The notes beneath the pieces were generated by a model. The model made no database searches, was not told the DNA's origin, and saw only the letters and a program-made list of their open reading frames with translations. Positions 26,558 through 35,879 of a DNA stretch of 51,369 nucleotides are shown here, piece by piece (position 1 is the first letter of the stretch; each line of letters begins with the position of its first letter). The stretch is from an uncultured Bacteroidota bacterium (GTDB taxonomy: Bacteria; Bacteroidota; Bacteroidia; Chitinophagales; Chitinophagaceae). The stretch spans positions 1 through 51,369 of the forward strand of contig CAIYKV010000045.1 in the NCBI GenBank assembly GCA_903926855.1. Reading direction: 5' to 3'. The position numbers and the translations under genes are program-made.

Positions 26558-27979
26558 CTAGTGCTTATTACCTGAACCATTTAACTGATAGCAACCAATA
26601 TCGGAACCCGGAGGCGTAACTTCTGTTGCCCCATAAATAGGATCAACCGGTATCTGGCTAAGCGGTGTAAAATTAATAAACCCTTTTCCTACACAAGGCG
26701 AAGTAGGTTTTAATCTGAAATCCCATCCGGTTGCAAAAGATATATCTGCCAATGTACCAGACGCCTGTGGGAGTGGATAATATACAAACTGAGGGTTGTT
26801 CTTTTGAATATTTACGCTCCCGTCATACACAGACCCAACAGTATAAGAAGCGGGCAAATAGCTGGAAGGTGTTGGTATATCGGTTGGTTGTGGTTTGGTA
26901 AGAAAATTAACCGGGTAAAACTGGTTAACAGTTGCAGCGCTATCACCATAATTAAAATTATAGCCATAGCTGATATGCGCCGTATCAGCAACAATCAGGG
27001 CATTTCCCAGATAGTTGGCAGTACCTACAATACGCAACCCAAACATACAATTCACAAATAGATTATTATAGATAAGTCCTTCAGAGCCTTCTTCATAATT
27101 GATAGAACCACCTCTTCCCAAAGAGTTACCAACACGTAAACGTCTGTAACCACCATTCAGGATAGTATTATTATAGGCGTAAATATTCGTTTGTGGGTTT
27201 CTGCCTCCGTTATTGGATGGCTTCACTCCATTGGTATTTGGTCCGATAATCAGGTTGTAAGCAACATTACCAACAGTACCCGCTTTAATATTTCCAATTC
27301 CTTCACCACCTGTATATCCTCCTTTTTCAGAAGTATTACGCATAATATGAATCATACCTCCCTGAATACGAATGGGATCATCTACTCCGCCATATAACCA
27401 GGAATCTTCCAATACGAACATACCTTTTGGATTTACAAACGAAATCATATAAGCCGTGCTGGCATTTTTGATGCCGAATACAGGAGAAGTACCCACTGTA
27501 CCACCACCAAATTCAATATGTGTCCATTTCAAAATCATAAACTGGGTAGTAGTATCACCCAATAATCCACCCCACCATCCTCTGTAAGCTGGATCAGTCG
27601 TTGGGTCCTGTCCAGGTATATCTTTTTTTACCAACAATGTTTTATTGGGTGCAGCTGTAAACCAAACAGGCTTATTCTGTGTGCCAATGGATAATAGATT
27701 ACCGTGAATAAAGAAATTATAGTTGCCGGTAAAATAGATTTTCGCTCCGGGTTGTGCAGTAACCGTATCTCCTTTATTGATGGTAACATCACCTGTTACC
27801 CAATAAATAGAATCGCTTTGCAAGGTTCCTTTAATGGTTCCTGATATATTACCTGGTTTTACTGATTGGCTAACAGAGAATACCGGCGACGAAATAGAAG
27901 TTACTTCCTGTTTTGTGCAGGAATAAAATGCCAATTGAACAATCAGCGCGGTAAAAATTATGGATATTTTATTTTTCAT
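26558..27979 (-). CDS. Right-handed beta-helix lipoprotein
   Basis: The 473-residue lipoprotein has a lipobox LAFYSC near residue 20. From about residue 60 it shows the regular short-strand pattern of a right-handed parallel beta-helix: ITKGDTVTAQ-like turns, AKIYFTGNYNFFIHGNLLSIGTQNKPVWFTA, NIYAYNNTILNGGYRRLRV and GLIYNNLFVNCMFGLRIVG. No pectate-lyase catalytic residues are obvious. It lies 24 bases downstream of the TonB receptor gene and is presumably co-transcribed, so it likely works with it at the outer membrane, for example as a surface binding partner. Upstream PHO-box-like repeats suggest control by phosphate supply. Confidence 0.8.
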   Translation of the reverse strand: MKNKISIIFTALIVQLAFYSCTKQEVTSISSPVFSVSQSVKPGNISGTIKGTLQSDSIYWVTGDVTINKGDTVTAQPGAKIYFTGNYNFFIHGNLLSIGTQNKPVWFTAAPNKTLLVKKDIPGQDPTTDPAYRGWWGGLLGDTTTQFMILKWTHIEFGGGTVGTSPVFGIKNASTAYMISFVNPKGMFVLEDSWLYGGVDDPIRIQGGMIHIMRNTSEKGGYTGGEGIGNIKAGTVGNVAYNLIIGPNTNGVKPSNNGGRNPQTNIYAYNNTILNGGYRRLRVGNSLGRGGSINYEEGSEGLIYNNLFVNCMFGLRIVGTANYLGNALIVADTAHISYGYNFNYGDSAATVNQFYPVNFLTKPQPTDIPTPSSYLPASYTVGSVYDGSVNIQKNNPQFVYYPLPQASGTLADISFATGWDFRLKPTSPCVGKGFINFTPLSQIPVDPIYGATEVTPPGSDIGCYQLNGSGNKH

Positions 27980-28003
27980 ATTGTGTGATTGTGTTGCTAG
28001 TGA

Positions 28004-30745
28004 TTATAATTTGAATCGTAATCCGGCCATATAGGTTTGGTTAAACACATCTTTCTGTACCAATATTTTTGATGCATCTGTTTGTTCCGGCCTGCCCAAT
28101 AAAGTATTGGCATGCAGTACATCAACAATAATCGGGTTGTTTAACAGGTTGGTGACTTTGATAAAAGCGGTAAAACGTTTATTGAGTTTTTTCTCAGCAG
28201 AGAAATCCAATTGGGTGGTGGCCCTTTGCCAAAAATCCAATCCTAAATAAGGAGATACTACGTTAATTCTTTTTCCGGTATATACCAGGCTTAATTGTCC
28301 GTCAAATCCATTCTTTGGATTTTTATATAACAAAGAAAGGTTTCCGATATGATCGGATTGCCCTTGTAAGGGGCGGGTTTGATTGGCATAGGAATAAGAA
28401 GGGTGAAGAGTAGCATCCAAACCATATACCTGTTTGGTGGTTGTAATGGCAGAATGCGTATAAGTATAGTTACCGCTCAATCCCCAGTTGCGTATATATT
28501 TTGAGAATACCAGTTCAAATCCATAGTTAGTGGCATTGCCCAGGTTTTGTGGTTCATATACATATCCATTATTGGATACCTGTTGAAACGCATATTCAAT
28601 AGGATTGCTAAGATGTTTATAGAATACGCCCGCAAATAAATGATCTGTTGCTGAAAAATAATTTTCATAACGCAGGTCATAGTTATCTGACTGGGTGTGT
28701 TTGATATTGAAGTTGCCACTCTCTGTATAATAATCACCCGTGATATTGGCAGGAATATATTCGAAATAAGAAGGGCGACTAATAGCCGTATAATAAGAAG
28801 CCCTCAGGTTCTGGCGGGCATCAATTGCATATTTGATATGTACGCTAGGTAGCAGATCGGTATAGCTGATGGTACCAAATTTACCGGCTGCCTGTGATGA
28901 TAATTGAGACACATAAGAAAGCTCGGTATGTTCTGAACGGGCACCTGCCAGTATCTGCAGATTTTTCAGGTTCCATTTTCCTTGAATATACCCAGCGCTT
29001 ACTTTTTCTGTGGCTGAATAATTATTTCCATTGGTAGAATCGCCAATTGCGTTAGATGCGGGAGAAAAACTAAAGACCGTATTGTTAATTGTTGAATAAA
29101 CCTGCTGGAACCCACCAGGTATAACCGTACTCAGATTGTATTGGGTATAAAAATTACTTCTGTCTTTTGAGCGATACATTCCACCACCGGCCAATTCAAA
29201 ATTTTTGGTCACATTATAAGTAAGGTTCAGATAACCTGCTTTATCCTCATCGCGGCTATGTGTCCAGATATGTGATACTGGTTTGATAAAATAAGTAGTG
29301 CTCGTAATATCTGTTCTTAACAAATCCATCTCCACCCAATCCGGCGTTTTGGAAGTAGCAAGAGAATAGGCAAGTGACCAATCCAATGCGAAATCTTTGG
29401 TAAACCTGTCAGTACCGCTCAGGGTTGAATTGTAAACCGTTTTTCTGGTAAACTGTGAGCGGTCCAAATTATGTACTTCACCAGGCCCCGGTAATACAGG
29501 AACGGTTAACATAGAACGATGTCCGGCTTCATCCAGTTGCAGGAATAAATTGTACAAAGTGATCTTATGATCTGGGTTAAAAGCATAATCCAGTTTCAGA
29601 TGGGTGCCCAACCTGGATTGCAGATTAGAATATTTTCGGTATTGTATTACATCGAAATTAGGAGAGTTCGCTGGATCAGGACCGGGAGCCAAAGAGTTAT
29701 AATAAGTGGTATTACCTCCTCTGTAAATGCTTTGGAAACTACCTGCTAACAGAAAACCCAGTCTTTTATTAAAAATTCGATTGCCGATACTTAACGCGGC
29801 AAAAGTATTAGCAGGTAATCCTACATTATGGTAATTTAATTGACTGGTTGAAAAATCAGCTGGTTTGGCAACATAAGAAGTGCCATTGATTTCATTTGGT
29901 GCCTTAGATGCAATACCACTGGTACTATACCCAGAGAAAGCACGGTTTAAAAATACCTGGCTCATACCCAATGCAAGATTGGCATTCACTGTAAGCGTGC
30001 TGGGCGCATCTTTCATTACGAGGTTCATGGCACCACCAATAGCATCGCCTTCCATTTTGGGTGTAGGTGCTTTTACTATTTCCAGTCTTTCAATCATATC
30101 CGCCGGAAATATATCCATTGGAATGGATCTTTGTTTATCATTTGGACTGGGAATTTTTATACCATTTACTGTAGTATAATTGTAGCGTTGATCCATCCCT
30201 CTGATGATGGCATACTGACCATCACCACTATTTGTTCTTACAACAGATACGCCGGAAACACGTTGCAATACATTACCCACAGTAATATCCGGAGATACTT
30301 CAATAGCTCTGGCAGAAACGATATTGACTACATTATCTGAGAAGTGTTCAGTTTTTCTGGCAAACTCATCGCTTTCTCTGCTTTTTTTACTATTAACCGT
30401 AATATTAGCCAGACTGGTATTAATATCTGATAAGTCGGTATTTACCACAGCGATATCGTCGGCAGATTTGAGAATTACTTTATCATTAGTAAACTCTGTA
30501 TACCCAACAAATTGAATTTTAACGGTATAGCTGCCTTCTGGTAATTTTTTGAAGATATAAGAACCATCAAGACTGGTTTTGCTGGTAAAAGAACCTCCTT
30601 TACCGGAAACGGTAACGGTTGCACCAACAAGTGGTTCGCCGGTTTTTTTGTCTGCTATCTTACCTTTAATTGTTCCTGCAAAACTGTATGTAGCAAGACC
30701 GATACATAGAAACAGCAATGCTTTTCGGATGAAAAAGCCATTCAT
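28004..30745 (-). CDS. TonB-dependent receptor with carboxypeptidase-regulatory N-domain
   Basis: The 913-residue outer-membrane protein has a signal peptide (residues 1-24), then a beta-sandwich domain (about 25-100: GTIKGKIADKKTGEPLVGA, GSYIFKKLPEGSYTVKIQF). A plug domain (about 130-235) contains VGNVLQRVSGVSVVR and YAIIRGMDQRYNYTTVNG, and a 22-strand barrel ends in GLRFKL. It lacks a SusD partner and is followed by a beta-helix lipoprotein. The substrate is not given by the sequence. The promoter carries four direct repeats spaced by 11 bp, as in PhoB/PhoP sites, so uptake of a phosphorus compound is a reasonable hypothesis but unproved. Confidence 0.9.
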   Translation of the reverse strand: MNGFFIRKALLFLCIGLATYSFAGTIKGKIADKKTGEPLVGATVTVSGKGGSFTSKTSLDGSYIFKKLPEGSYTVKIQFVGYTEFTNDKVILKSADDIAVVNTDLSDINTSLANITVNSKKSRESDEFARKTEHFSDNVVNIVSARAIEVSPDITVGNVLQRVSGVSVVRTNSGDGQYAIIRGMDQRYNYTTVNGIKIPSPNDKQRSIPMDIFPADMIERLEIVKAPTPKMEGDAIGGAMNLVMKDAPSTLTVNANLALGMSQVFLNRAFSGYSTSGIASKAPNEINGTSYVAKPADFSTSQLNYHNVGLPANTFAALSIGNRIFNKRLGFLLAGSFQSIYRGGNTTYYNSLAPGPDPANSPNFDVIQYRKYSNLQSRLGTHLKLDYAFNPDHKITLYNLFLQLDEAGHRSMLTVPVLPGPGEVHNLDRSQFTRKTVYNSTLSGTDRFTKDFALDWSLAYSLATSKTPDWVEMDLLRTDITSTTYFIKPVSHIWTHSRDEDKAGYLNLTYNVTKNFELAGGGMYRSKDRSNFYTQYNLSTVIPGGFQQVYSTINNTVFSFSPASNAIGDSTNGNNYSATEKVSAGYIQGKWNLKNLQILAGARSEHTELSYVSQLSSQAAGKFGTISYTDLLPSVHIKYAIDARQNLRASYYTAISRPSYFEYIPANITGDYYTESGNFNIKHTQSDNYDLRYENYFSATDHLFAGVFYKHLSNPIEYAFQQVSNNGYVYEPQNLGNATNYGFELVFSKYIRNWGLSGNYTYTHSAITTTKQVYGLDATLHPSYSYANQTRPLQGQSDHIGNLSLLYKNPKNGFDGQLSLVYTGKRINVVSPYLGLDFWQRATTQLDFSAEKKLNKRFTAFIKVTNLLNNPIIVDVLHANTLLGRPEQTDASKILVQKDVFNQTYMAGLRFKL

Positions 30746-30794
30746 AAGCGTTTAATTTTCGGCAATGTTAATGCTTAGTATACCCGCTATGAGT

Positions 30795-30833
30795 GATTTA
30801 CATTTTAGTAACAGAATGGTAACTCTGTGGTAA
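30795..30833 (-). promoter_or_regulatory. PHO-box-like array: four repeats at exact 11-bp spacing
   Basis: Read on the minus strand, hexamers TTACCA, TTACCA, TTACTA and TAAATC begin every 11 bp (plus-strand blocks 30828-30833, 30817-30822, 30806-30811, 30795-30800). Eleven-bp direct repeats are the binding pattern of PhoB/PhoP-type OmpR-family regulators. A possible -10-like TATACT lies about a dozen bases downstream (near 30778-30783), which would place the array over the -35 region of the TonB receptor gene, as expected for an activator. Confidence 0.6.
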
Positions 30834-30939
30834 TAATAGATTAACTATTTGATAATATAGCAATGAGATTTTGGTAATATTGGATTTGTACATCAAGCCA
30901 TTACTTTTGTAAACGCTATTTATGAAAGATTGATTAATC

Positions 30940-31359
30940 TCATTTATAAGATTCAACCCCATCCACAATCTCTCCATAATCAACTAATAATTCTTCGCCT
31001 CCTTTAATATCCCGAAGGGTTTCAAAATATTCGCCATCATTAACAGAATGAATATTAGGTGTATTGGAATGGTTTAGGTAATTGGCCATGTCCATTACTT
31101 TACAGCCATGATCAGGAATAAAATAATTCTCCTCATCATAGAGATAATAGGTTTCAATATGTTCTTTTGCCTGAGGGGGTAGCTTTTCCACTTCCGCAAA
31201 ACTGAGTAAAATCCATCCGCCGGTATTTCTTGAAAAAAGGGTTTTACAACCCTTAGGTATATCACAGGCAGCAAACACCCCAATGCCATGAATGCCGGAT
31301 GGTTTTAGCGTAATGAACATTTCCTTTTGTAACTCTTCTAATAATTCCTGTTTGGTCAT
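30940..31359 (-). CDS. SET-domain protein
   Basis: The 139-residue protein is essentially a bare SET domain. GIHGIGVFAACDIPKG forms the N-SET strand pair, MANYLNHSNTPNI contains the conserved N-H-S pair of the cofactor pocket, and GGEELLVDYG is the C-terminal E-E-L-x-x-D-Y-G motif with the catalytic Tyr. SET proteins transfer methyl groups to lysine. Small bacterial forms have unknown targets, often thought to be ribosomal or DNA-bound proteins. It is transcribed alone between the TonB operon and the divergent M28 peptidase gene. The 260-base gap to the latter shows no clear feature. Confidence 0.85.
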   Translation of the reverse strand: MTKQELLEELQKEMFITLKPSGIHGIGVFAACDIPKGCKTLFSRNTGGWILLSFAEVEKLPPQAKEHIETYYLYDEENYFIPDHGCKVMDMANYLNHSNTPNIHSVNDGEYFETLRDIKGGEELLVDYGEIVDGVESYK

Positions 31360-31619
31360 TTTGAAATTGTATTAGGCTATTTGTTTGGCTGGAAATATTC
31401 CAATCCCTTCTTAATTAGTCTTGTCAAATTCTCTGCCAGTTAATACAGTTGGTAACCGGTCATTTTTAAAAATACCGATTTGCGGGCAAGTCTGGTTTTT
31501 CTGATGGGAAAATCATGTGAAAACAATCGCTGAATTTTTTGTTTACTTCTTATACAAGCCGATAAAATTCAAGAATAAAAAGCTAATTTCCTTTTTGAAC
31601 AGATAAACCCCAATCCTGC

Positions 31620-33104
31620 ATGAGAAAATGGATCCTAGTATTTAGTATTTGTATGCTGCAAATAACAGTGTTTGCTCAAACAGCTAAAAATGTTTCTGCT
31701 CCTCCCGGCCTTTCTTCTATCCGCATAGAAGACCTGAAGAAAGATGTTTACGATTTATCGGATGCCCATTTCAGAGGTCGCTCTGCCGGAACGCTGGATG
31801 AATTAAAAGCATCGGCATGGCTGGTAGAAAAATACCGTTCTATCGGGTTACTTCCTGCTGGGGAGGATGGTACTTATCTGCAATTCTTCTCTATCTTACG
31901 TAATCGGGTGGCTGATATCAGTTCTATCAGTATCAATGATCATAAACTGGCTTTATGGTCCGATATCGCCATCGCTCAAATGGCGCTTAAAAATATAGAA
32001 GCACCCATTGTATATCTTGGGAATGCCGTTTCAATGGATACGGCTGCCTTACATATAAAAGGTAAAGTGGTAGCTCTTGAAGCAAATCCAAAAGGCATCA
32101 ACCAAAATGTATCACTGCCCACCTGGAGATATACCCGAAACATTATGGTAAAGTATGGTAATGCCTTGCTTAGCAAGGGAGCCATTGCAATTATTTTTAT
32201 TGCTGACGAAGTAGCCGAAAACGGATGGGCAGATGCTGTTGAAAACTTTAAGCGAGGTAGTTATGATATTGAAGGCGGACCGGCCAGCAGGGTTAGTACA
32301 ATAGTCCCGGTATTATGGGTACATGGGTCAGCTAAAAAAGAACTGGAATCTGGAACAGCAGTTTTAAAAGCGAATATCATTCTTGAAAGGTTTGAATACC
32401 CTTCTGTAAATATCATTGGAAAAATTCAGGGCACAGATCCAGTATTATCTTCTGAATACCTGGTTTACAGTGGTCACCAGGATGCACATGGAATCCGAAA
32501 TCCCCTACATGGCGATAGCATTTATTACGGCGCAGATGATAATGCCAGTGTAGATGCCGCTATTCTGGCTGCTGCCCGGGCATTTAAAAAGAACCCTGGT
32601 AAACGTTCTGTGTTGTTTGTAATTCAGGGTGCAGAAGAAAGAGGGCTTTTGGGATCGAGATGGTTTGTGTCGCATCCTACCGTACCACAAAAAAGTATGG
32701 TGGCAGTGTTGAATGGAGATATGATCGGCAGAAATAATATTGATAGCGCCGCATTATTAGGGGTACAGCCACCACATAGAAATTCAACTGATCTGGTAAC
32801 CATGGCGCTGGAAGCTAATAAAGAAGGACCGGCCTTTAAACTGGATACCTTATGGGATAAACCCACTCATCCCGAAGGATGGTATTTTAGAAGTGATCAC
32901 CTGCCGTATGCAAGAGTAGGTATTCCCGCTTTGATGTATACTACCTTATTGCACCCAGACTATCATACGCCCCTTGATAATGCTGCCAATATTGATTATG
33001 CTAAATTGAAAAAAATGGCTGATTGGATGTACCGCACAGGATGGAAAGTAGCCAATGCGCAAAAAAGACCAGCTCTGGATACCGGCTTTAAGCTGGAAAG
33101 ATAA
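31620..33104 (+). CDS. Secreted M28-family metallopeptidase
   Basis: The 494-residue protein has a signal peptide (MRKWILVFSICMLQITVFAQ). A protease-associated (PA)-like insert spans about 100-250. The M28 metal site follows: SGHQDAHG (His and Asp), GADDNASV (bridging Asp), GAEERGLLGS (catalytic Glu and metal Glu), NGDMIGRN (Asp) and LLHPDYHTPLDN (final His). All ligands are present, so it should be active as an aminopeptidase or carboxypeptidase outside the cytoplasm. The start follows the signal-peptide rule. It is probably transcribed alone, with the GT87-like gene about 80 bases downstream. Confidence 0.92.
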   Translation: MRKWILVFSICMLQITVFAQTAKNVSAPPGLSSIRIEDLKKDVYDLSDAHFRGRSAGTLDELKASAWLVEKYRSIGLLPAGEDGTYLQFFSILRNRVADISSISINDHKLALWSDIAIAQMALKNIEAPIVYLGNAVSMDTAALHIKGKVVALEANPKGINQNVSLPTWRYTRNIMVKYGNALLSKGAIAIIFIADEVAENGWADAVENFKRGSYDIEGGPASRVSTIVPVLWVHGSAKKELESGTAVLKANIILERFEYPSVNIIGKIQGTDPVLSSEYLVYSGHQDAHGIRNPLHGDSIYYGADDNASVDAAILAAARAFKKNPGKRSVLFVIQGAEERGLLGSRWFVSHPTVPQKSMVAVLNGDMIGRNNIDSAALLGVQPPHRNSTDLVTMALEANKEGPAFKLDTLWDKPTHPEGWYFRSDHLPYARVGIPALMYTTLLHPDYHTPLDNAANIDYAKLKKMADWMYRTGWKVANAQKRPALDTGFKLER

Positions 33105-33185
33105 GTTCTATAATAGCGTGGCGGGAGTGTGGTACGTTGGAAAGAGATAACTTCGCTATCATACTATAAGCCAACTATTGTATTT

Positions 33186-34364
33186 ATGCTGAAATCGTTT
33201 TACGGAAAATTGATTGATAAGCCTGCTTATCTGGCTACTATTTTATTGCTGGTTGTAATAGGAGTTACTGCACAATGTATTTTACTGGGTAATCAGGCAG
33301 ATGCACATGGGATGTATTATGCCTATTATAAAAACTACCTGATTTTTAAACATTCATTCTTTCATTTGGTAAAGAATCAAAATCTCTATCTTCTGTATAC
33401 TGATTTTGACCTGGATTATTTTAAATACAGTCCCAGTTTCGCAGTCCTGATGGCGCCCATGTCTGTTATGCCCGATTTTCTGGGATTATTATGCTGGAAT
33501 CTGCTAAATGTTTTTGTATTATTTTTTGGGATTTACCAATTACCCCAGATCTACAATAAACAAAAACTGTTTGTAGTTGCATTTGTATTGATTGAACTAA
33601 TTACTTCTTTACAAAATAGTCAGAGCAATGGATTGATGGCCGGCCTGATTGTATTGGCATTTGCTATGTGCGAGAAAAAGAAAATAGCCATGGCCACACT
33701 TTGCATCGTTTTAAGTGTGTTTATTAAAATTTTCGGCTTAGTCGGGTTTGCATTATTTCTTCTCTATCCCAATAAAATCAAAGCCATATTGTATACGATT
33801 GGCTGGACGATTGTGCTGGTATTATTACCATTATTGGTTAATACGCCTGCACAGCTATACCAGCAATACCAAAACTGGCTGGTATTATTGAGAGATGATT
33901 ATTCTGTTTCACAAGGCATATCTGTAGGAGGCATTTTGTATACCTGGTTTGGGATCAGCGCCAAACAGTTTGTATTTGTGGTTGGAGTAGTATTATTCTG
34001 CTTACCACTTTTACGCTTTCGATTATATAAAGAACCCAGATTTCAGCTAAGCCTGTTGGCTTCGATACTTATCTGGATGGTGATTTTTAATCATAAGGCA
34101 GAATCACCCACATTTGTGATTGCGGTGGCTGGACTGGCTATCTGGTATATTGCACAACCTGCTACCCTGGTAAATAAAATCCTGATTGTATTTGCATTTT
34201 TACTTACAGTTTTATCGGCAACGGATATTTTTCCGGCAGCAATCCGCAAAAATTATGTAATACCCTATGACCTGAAAGCATTGCCCTGTGTGTTCATCTG
34301 GTGTAAGCTTATCATCGATATGGTGTTCTATATTCCGGAAACGCCTCAGATAAAAGCAGTATGA
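33186..34364 (+). CDS. GT87-like (DUF2029) membrane glycosyltransferase
   Basis: The ~392-residue polytopic protein has around ten helices. The first loop carries YYAYYKNYLIFKHS and the region YFKYSPSFAVLMAPM (K-Y-x-P), both typical of DUF2029/GT87 polyprenyl-phosphate-sugar mannosyltransferase relatives, where an Asp in the first loop acts in catalysis. I start at ATG 33186 just before the first helix; a GTG at 33129 would add 19 unlikely residues. Its acceptor in Bacteroidota is not known. No other glycan-assembly gene is adjacent. Confidence 0.75.
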   Translation: MLKSFYGKLIDKPAYLATILLLVVIGVTAQCILLGNQADAHGMYYAYYKNYLIFKHSFFHLVKNQNLYLLYTDFDLDYFKYSPSFAVLMAPMSVMPDFLGLLCWNLLNVFVLFFGIYQLPQIYNKQKLFVVAFVLIELITSLQNSQSNGLMAGLIVLAFAMCEKKKIAMATLCIVLSVFIKIFGLVGFALFLLYPNKIKAILYTIGWTIVLVLLPLLVNTPAQLYQQYQNWLVLLRDDYSVSQGISVGGILYTWFGISAKQFVFVVGVVLFCLPLLRFRLYKEPRFQLSLLASILIWMVIFNHKAESPTFVIAVAGLAIWYIAQPATLVNKILIVFAFLLTVLSATDIFPAAIRKNYVIPYDLKALPCVFIWCKLIIDMVFYIPETPQIKAV

Positions 34365-34422
34365 GAAAATGATTCAATTCCTCTATTTATTGTAATTTAC
34401 AAAAGGATCAGACACTGTTTTT

Positions 34423-34791
34423 ATGGATAAGACTTATTGGTTAGCAGAACCGGAAAAGCATGATTTTCCTGCAGCACAGGATTATCTGGAACTACTTTTT
34501 CCTGCACCCAAAGCTAAGATGCTTACAGCGGGTTTGCGAAAAGCAACCACTATTCAGAAAAAAGCAAAAGATATTTTACGTGCAAGTAGTTTGCCGCTGC
34601 TGCCCCAGGAAAACAGGCATGTAAAAGAAAACCTGAAAAAAGTAAAAAAAGGTTTAAAGCTCTCGCCAATATTATTGGTAAGCGGACAACCCTTGATTAT
34701 CGCCGATGGATATCATCGCTTATGTACTATCTATTATCTGTCAGAAGATTTAATGATTCCCTGTCGTATAATTAGTGTTGAGGGAAAATAA
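34423..34791 (+). CDS. ParB/sulfiredoxin-fold-like protein
   Basis: The 122-residue cytoplasmic protein has a C-terminal half with the ParB-N-like signature LLVSGQPLIIADGYHRLCTIYYL (D-G-x-H-R), the nucleotide-binding box of ParB/Srx folds. There is no helix-turn-helix DNA-binding domain, so it is not a partition protein. Similar stand-alone proteins occur in many genomes without known function. It is the first gene of a tight same-strand run: 5 bases to SemiSWEET, 8 to the SDR, 10 to the glucosidase. Confidence 0.7.
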   Translation: MDKTYWLAEPEKHDFPAAQDYLELLFPAPKAKMLTAGLRKATTIQKKAKDILRASSLPLLPQENRHVKENLKKVKKGLKLSPILLVSGQPLIIADGYHRLCTIYYLSEDLMIPCRIISVEGK

Positions 34792-34796
34792 AAAAT

Positions 34797-35051
34797 ATGA
34801 ATACAATCACCATCATCGGGCTGGTTGCAGCATTCTGCACTACGCTCTCTTTTTTGCCTCAGGCAATCAAAACCATTCGTACGAAAGACACTTCGGGTAT
34901 TTCGCTTTCCATGTATGGTCTGTTTACATTCGGAACCTTTTTATGGCTACTGTTTGGTGCCCTTAGTAGCAATATACCCGTAACGGCAGCCAATTTTGTT
35001 ACCTTAATTTTTGCAGCCATCATTCTTTTCTATAAGATCAAATACAAATAG
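34797..35051 (+). CDS. SemiSWEET-type sugar transporter
   Basis: The 84-residue protein is one triple-helix bundle: helices at about 5-22, 38-56 and 62-80. It has the PQ-loop motif FLPQAIKTIRTKDTSGIS and later N-F-V-T-L in the third helix. SemiSWEETs dimerise to form a facilitative sugar channel in the inner membrane. Being in one operon with a dehydrogenase and a cytosolic glucosidase suggests it moves glucose or a disaccharide across the membrane. Confidence 0.92.
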   Translation: MNTITIIGLVAAFCTTLSFLPQAIKTIRTKDTSGISLSMYGLFTFGTFLWLLFGALSSNIPVTAANFVTLIFAAIILFYKIKYK

Positions 35052-35059
35052 TTCTATCT

Positions 35060-35869
35060 ATGAATGTAAATCCAAAATTAAAGGGGCAGTCTGCCCTGAT
35101 TACCGGTGCCAATAGTGGTATTGGAAAAGCAGTGGCGATAGCCCTTGCCAATGATGGCGCCAATGTTGTGGTAAATTATGTAACCCACCCCGAAGCAGCA
35201 CAGGAAGTGGTTGATGAAATAAAAGCCAATGGAGGTATAGCTATAGCGCTAATGGCCGATGTTAGCAATGAAGCGCAGGTACAATCTATGTTCAGGGATA
35301 TGTTTGCTGCTTTTGGTACGATTGATATATTGGTAAATAATGCTGGCCTGCAAAAAGATTCGCCGTTTCAGGATATGTCGCTTGCCGACTGGCAAACCGT
35401 GATCAATATTAATTTAACAGGCCAGTTTCTTTGCGCAAGAGAAGCCGTTAGAGAATTCTTGCGAAGGGGAGTTGTTCCAGAAAGAAGTGTGGCTGCAGGT
35501 AAGATCATTTGTATGAGCAGTGTGCATGAAGTAATTCCATGGGGTGGTCACGTAAACTATGCAACTTCTAAAGGAGGTATCATGATGTTGATGAAGAGTA
35601 TGGCCCAGGAACTGGCACCTAAGAGAATCAGGGTAAACAGTATTGGACCGGGTGCCATTCAAACCCCTATCAACCGCTCTGCATGGGATACTCCGGAAGC
35701 ATTGAATAGTTTACTTACCCTGATACCCTATAATAGAATCGGACAACCTGAAGATATTGGCAAACTTGCCGCATGGCTGGCAAGTGATGAATCAGATTAT
35801 ATAACAGGAACCACCGTTTTCTGTGATGGAGGTATGACATTGTATCCAGGATTTTCCACCAATGGTTAG
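35060..35869 (+). CDS. SDR oxidoreductase, glucose 1-dehydrogenase-like
   Basis: The 269-residue classical SDR has a cofactor motif TGANSGIG (16-23), NNAG in VNNAGLQK, catalytic Ser in ICMSSVHE, and Tyr and Lys in HVNYATSKGG. The C-terminal DESDYITGTTVFCDGGMTLYP is typical of glucose 1-dehydrogenase/3-oxoacyl reductase-type members. Substrate is inferred from the neighbours: located between a SemiSWEET transporter and a glucosidase, it probably oxidises glucose or a related sugar with NAD(P). Confidence 0.88.
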   Translation: MNVNPKLKGQSALITGANSGIGKAVAIALANDGANVVVNYVTHPEAAQEVVDEIKANGGIAIALMADVSNEAQVQSMFRDMFAAFGTIDILVNNAGLQKDSPFQDMSLADWQTVININLTGQFLCAREAVREFLRRGVVPERSVAAGKIICMSSVHEVIPWGGHVNYATSKGGIMMLMKSMAQELAPKRIRVNSIGPGAIQTPINRSAWDTPEALNSLLTLIPYNRIGQPEDIGKLAAWLASDESDYITGTTVFCDGGMTLYPGFSTNG

Positions 35870-35879
35870 CACATAACAA

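Noticed and set aside
30131-30515. Open frames opposite to the TonB receptor gene
   Set aside because: They are antisense shadows of the plug domain, without start context or domain similarity.
33129-33185. GTG start of the GT87-like gene
   Set aside because: The 19 added residues precede the natural Met and first helix and look non-coding.
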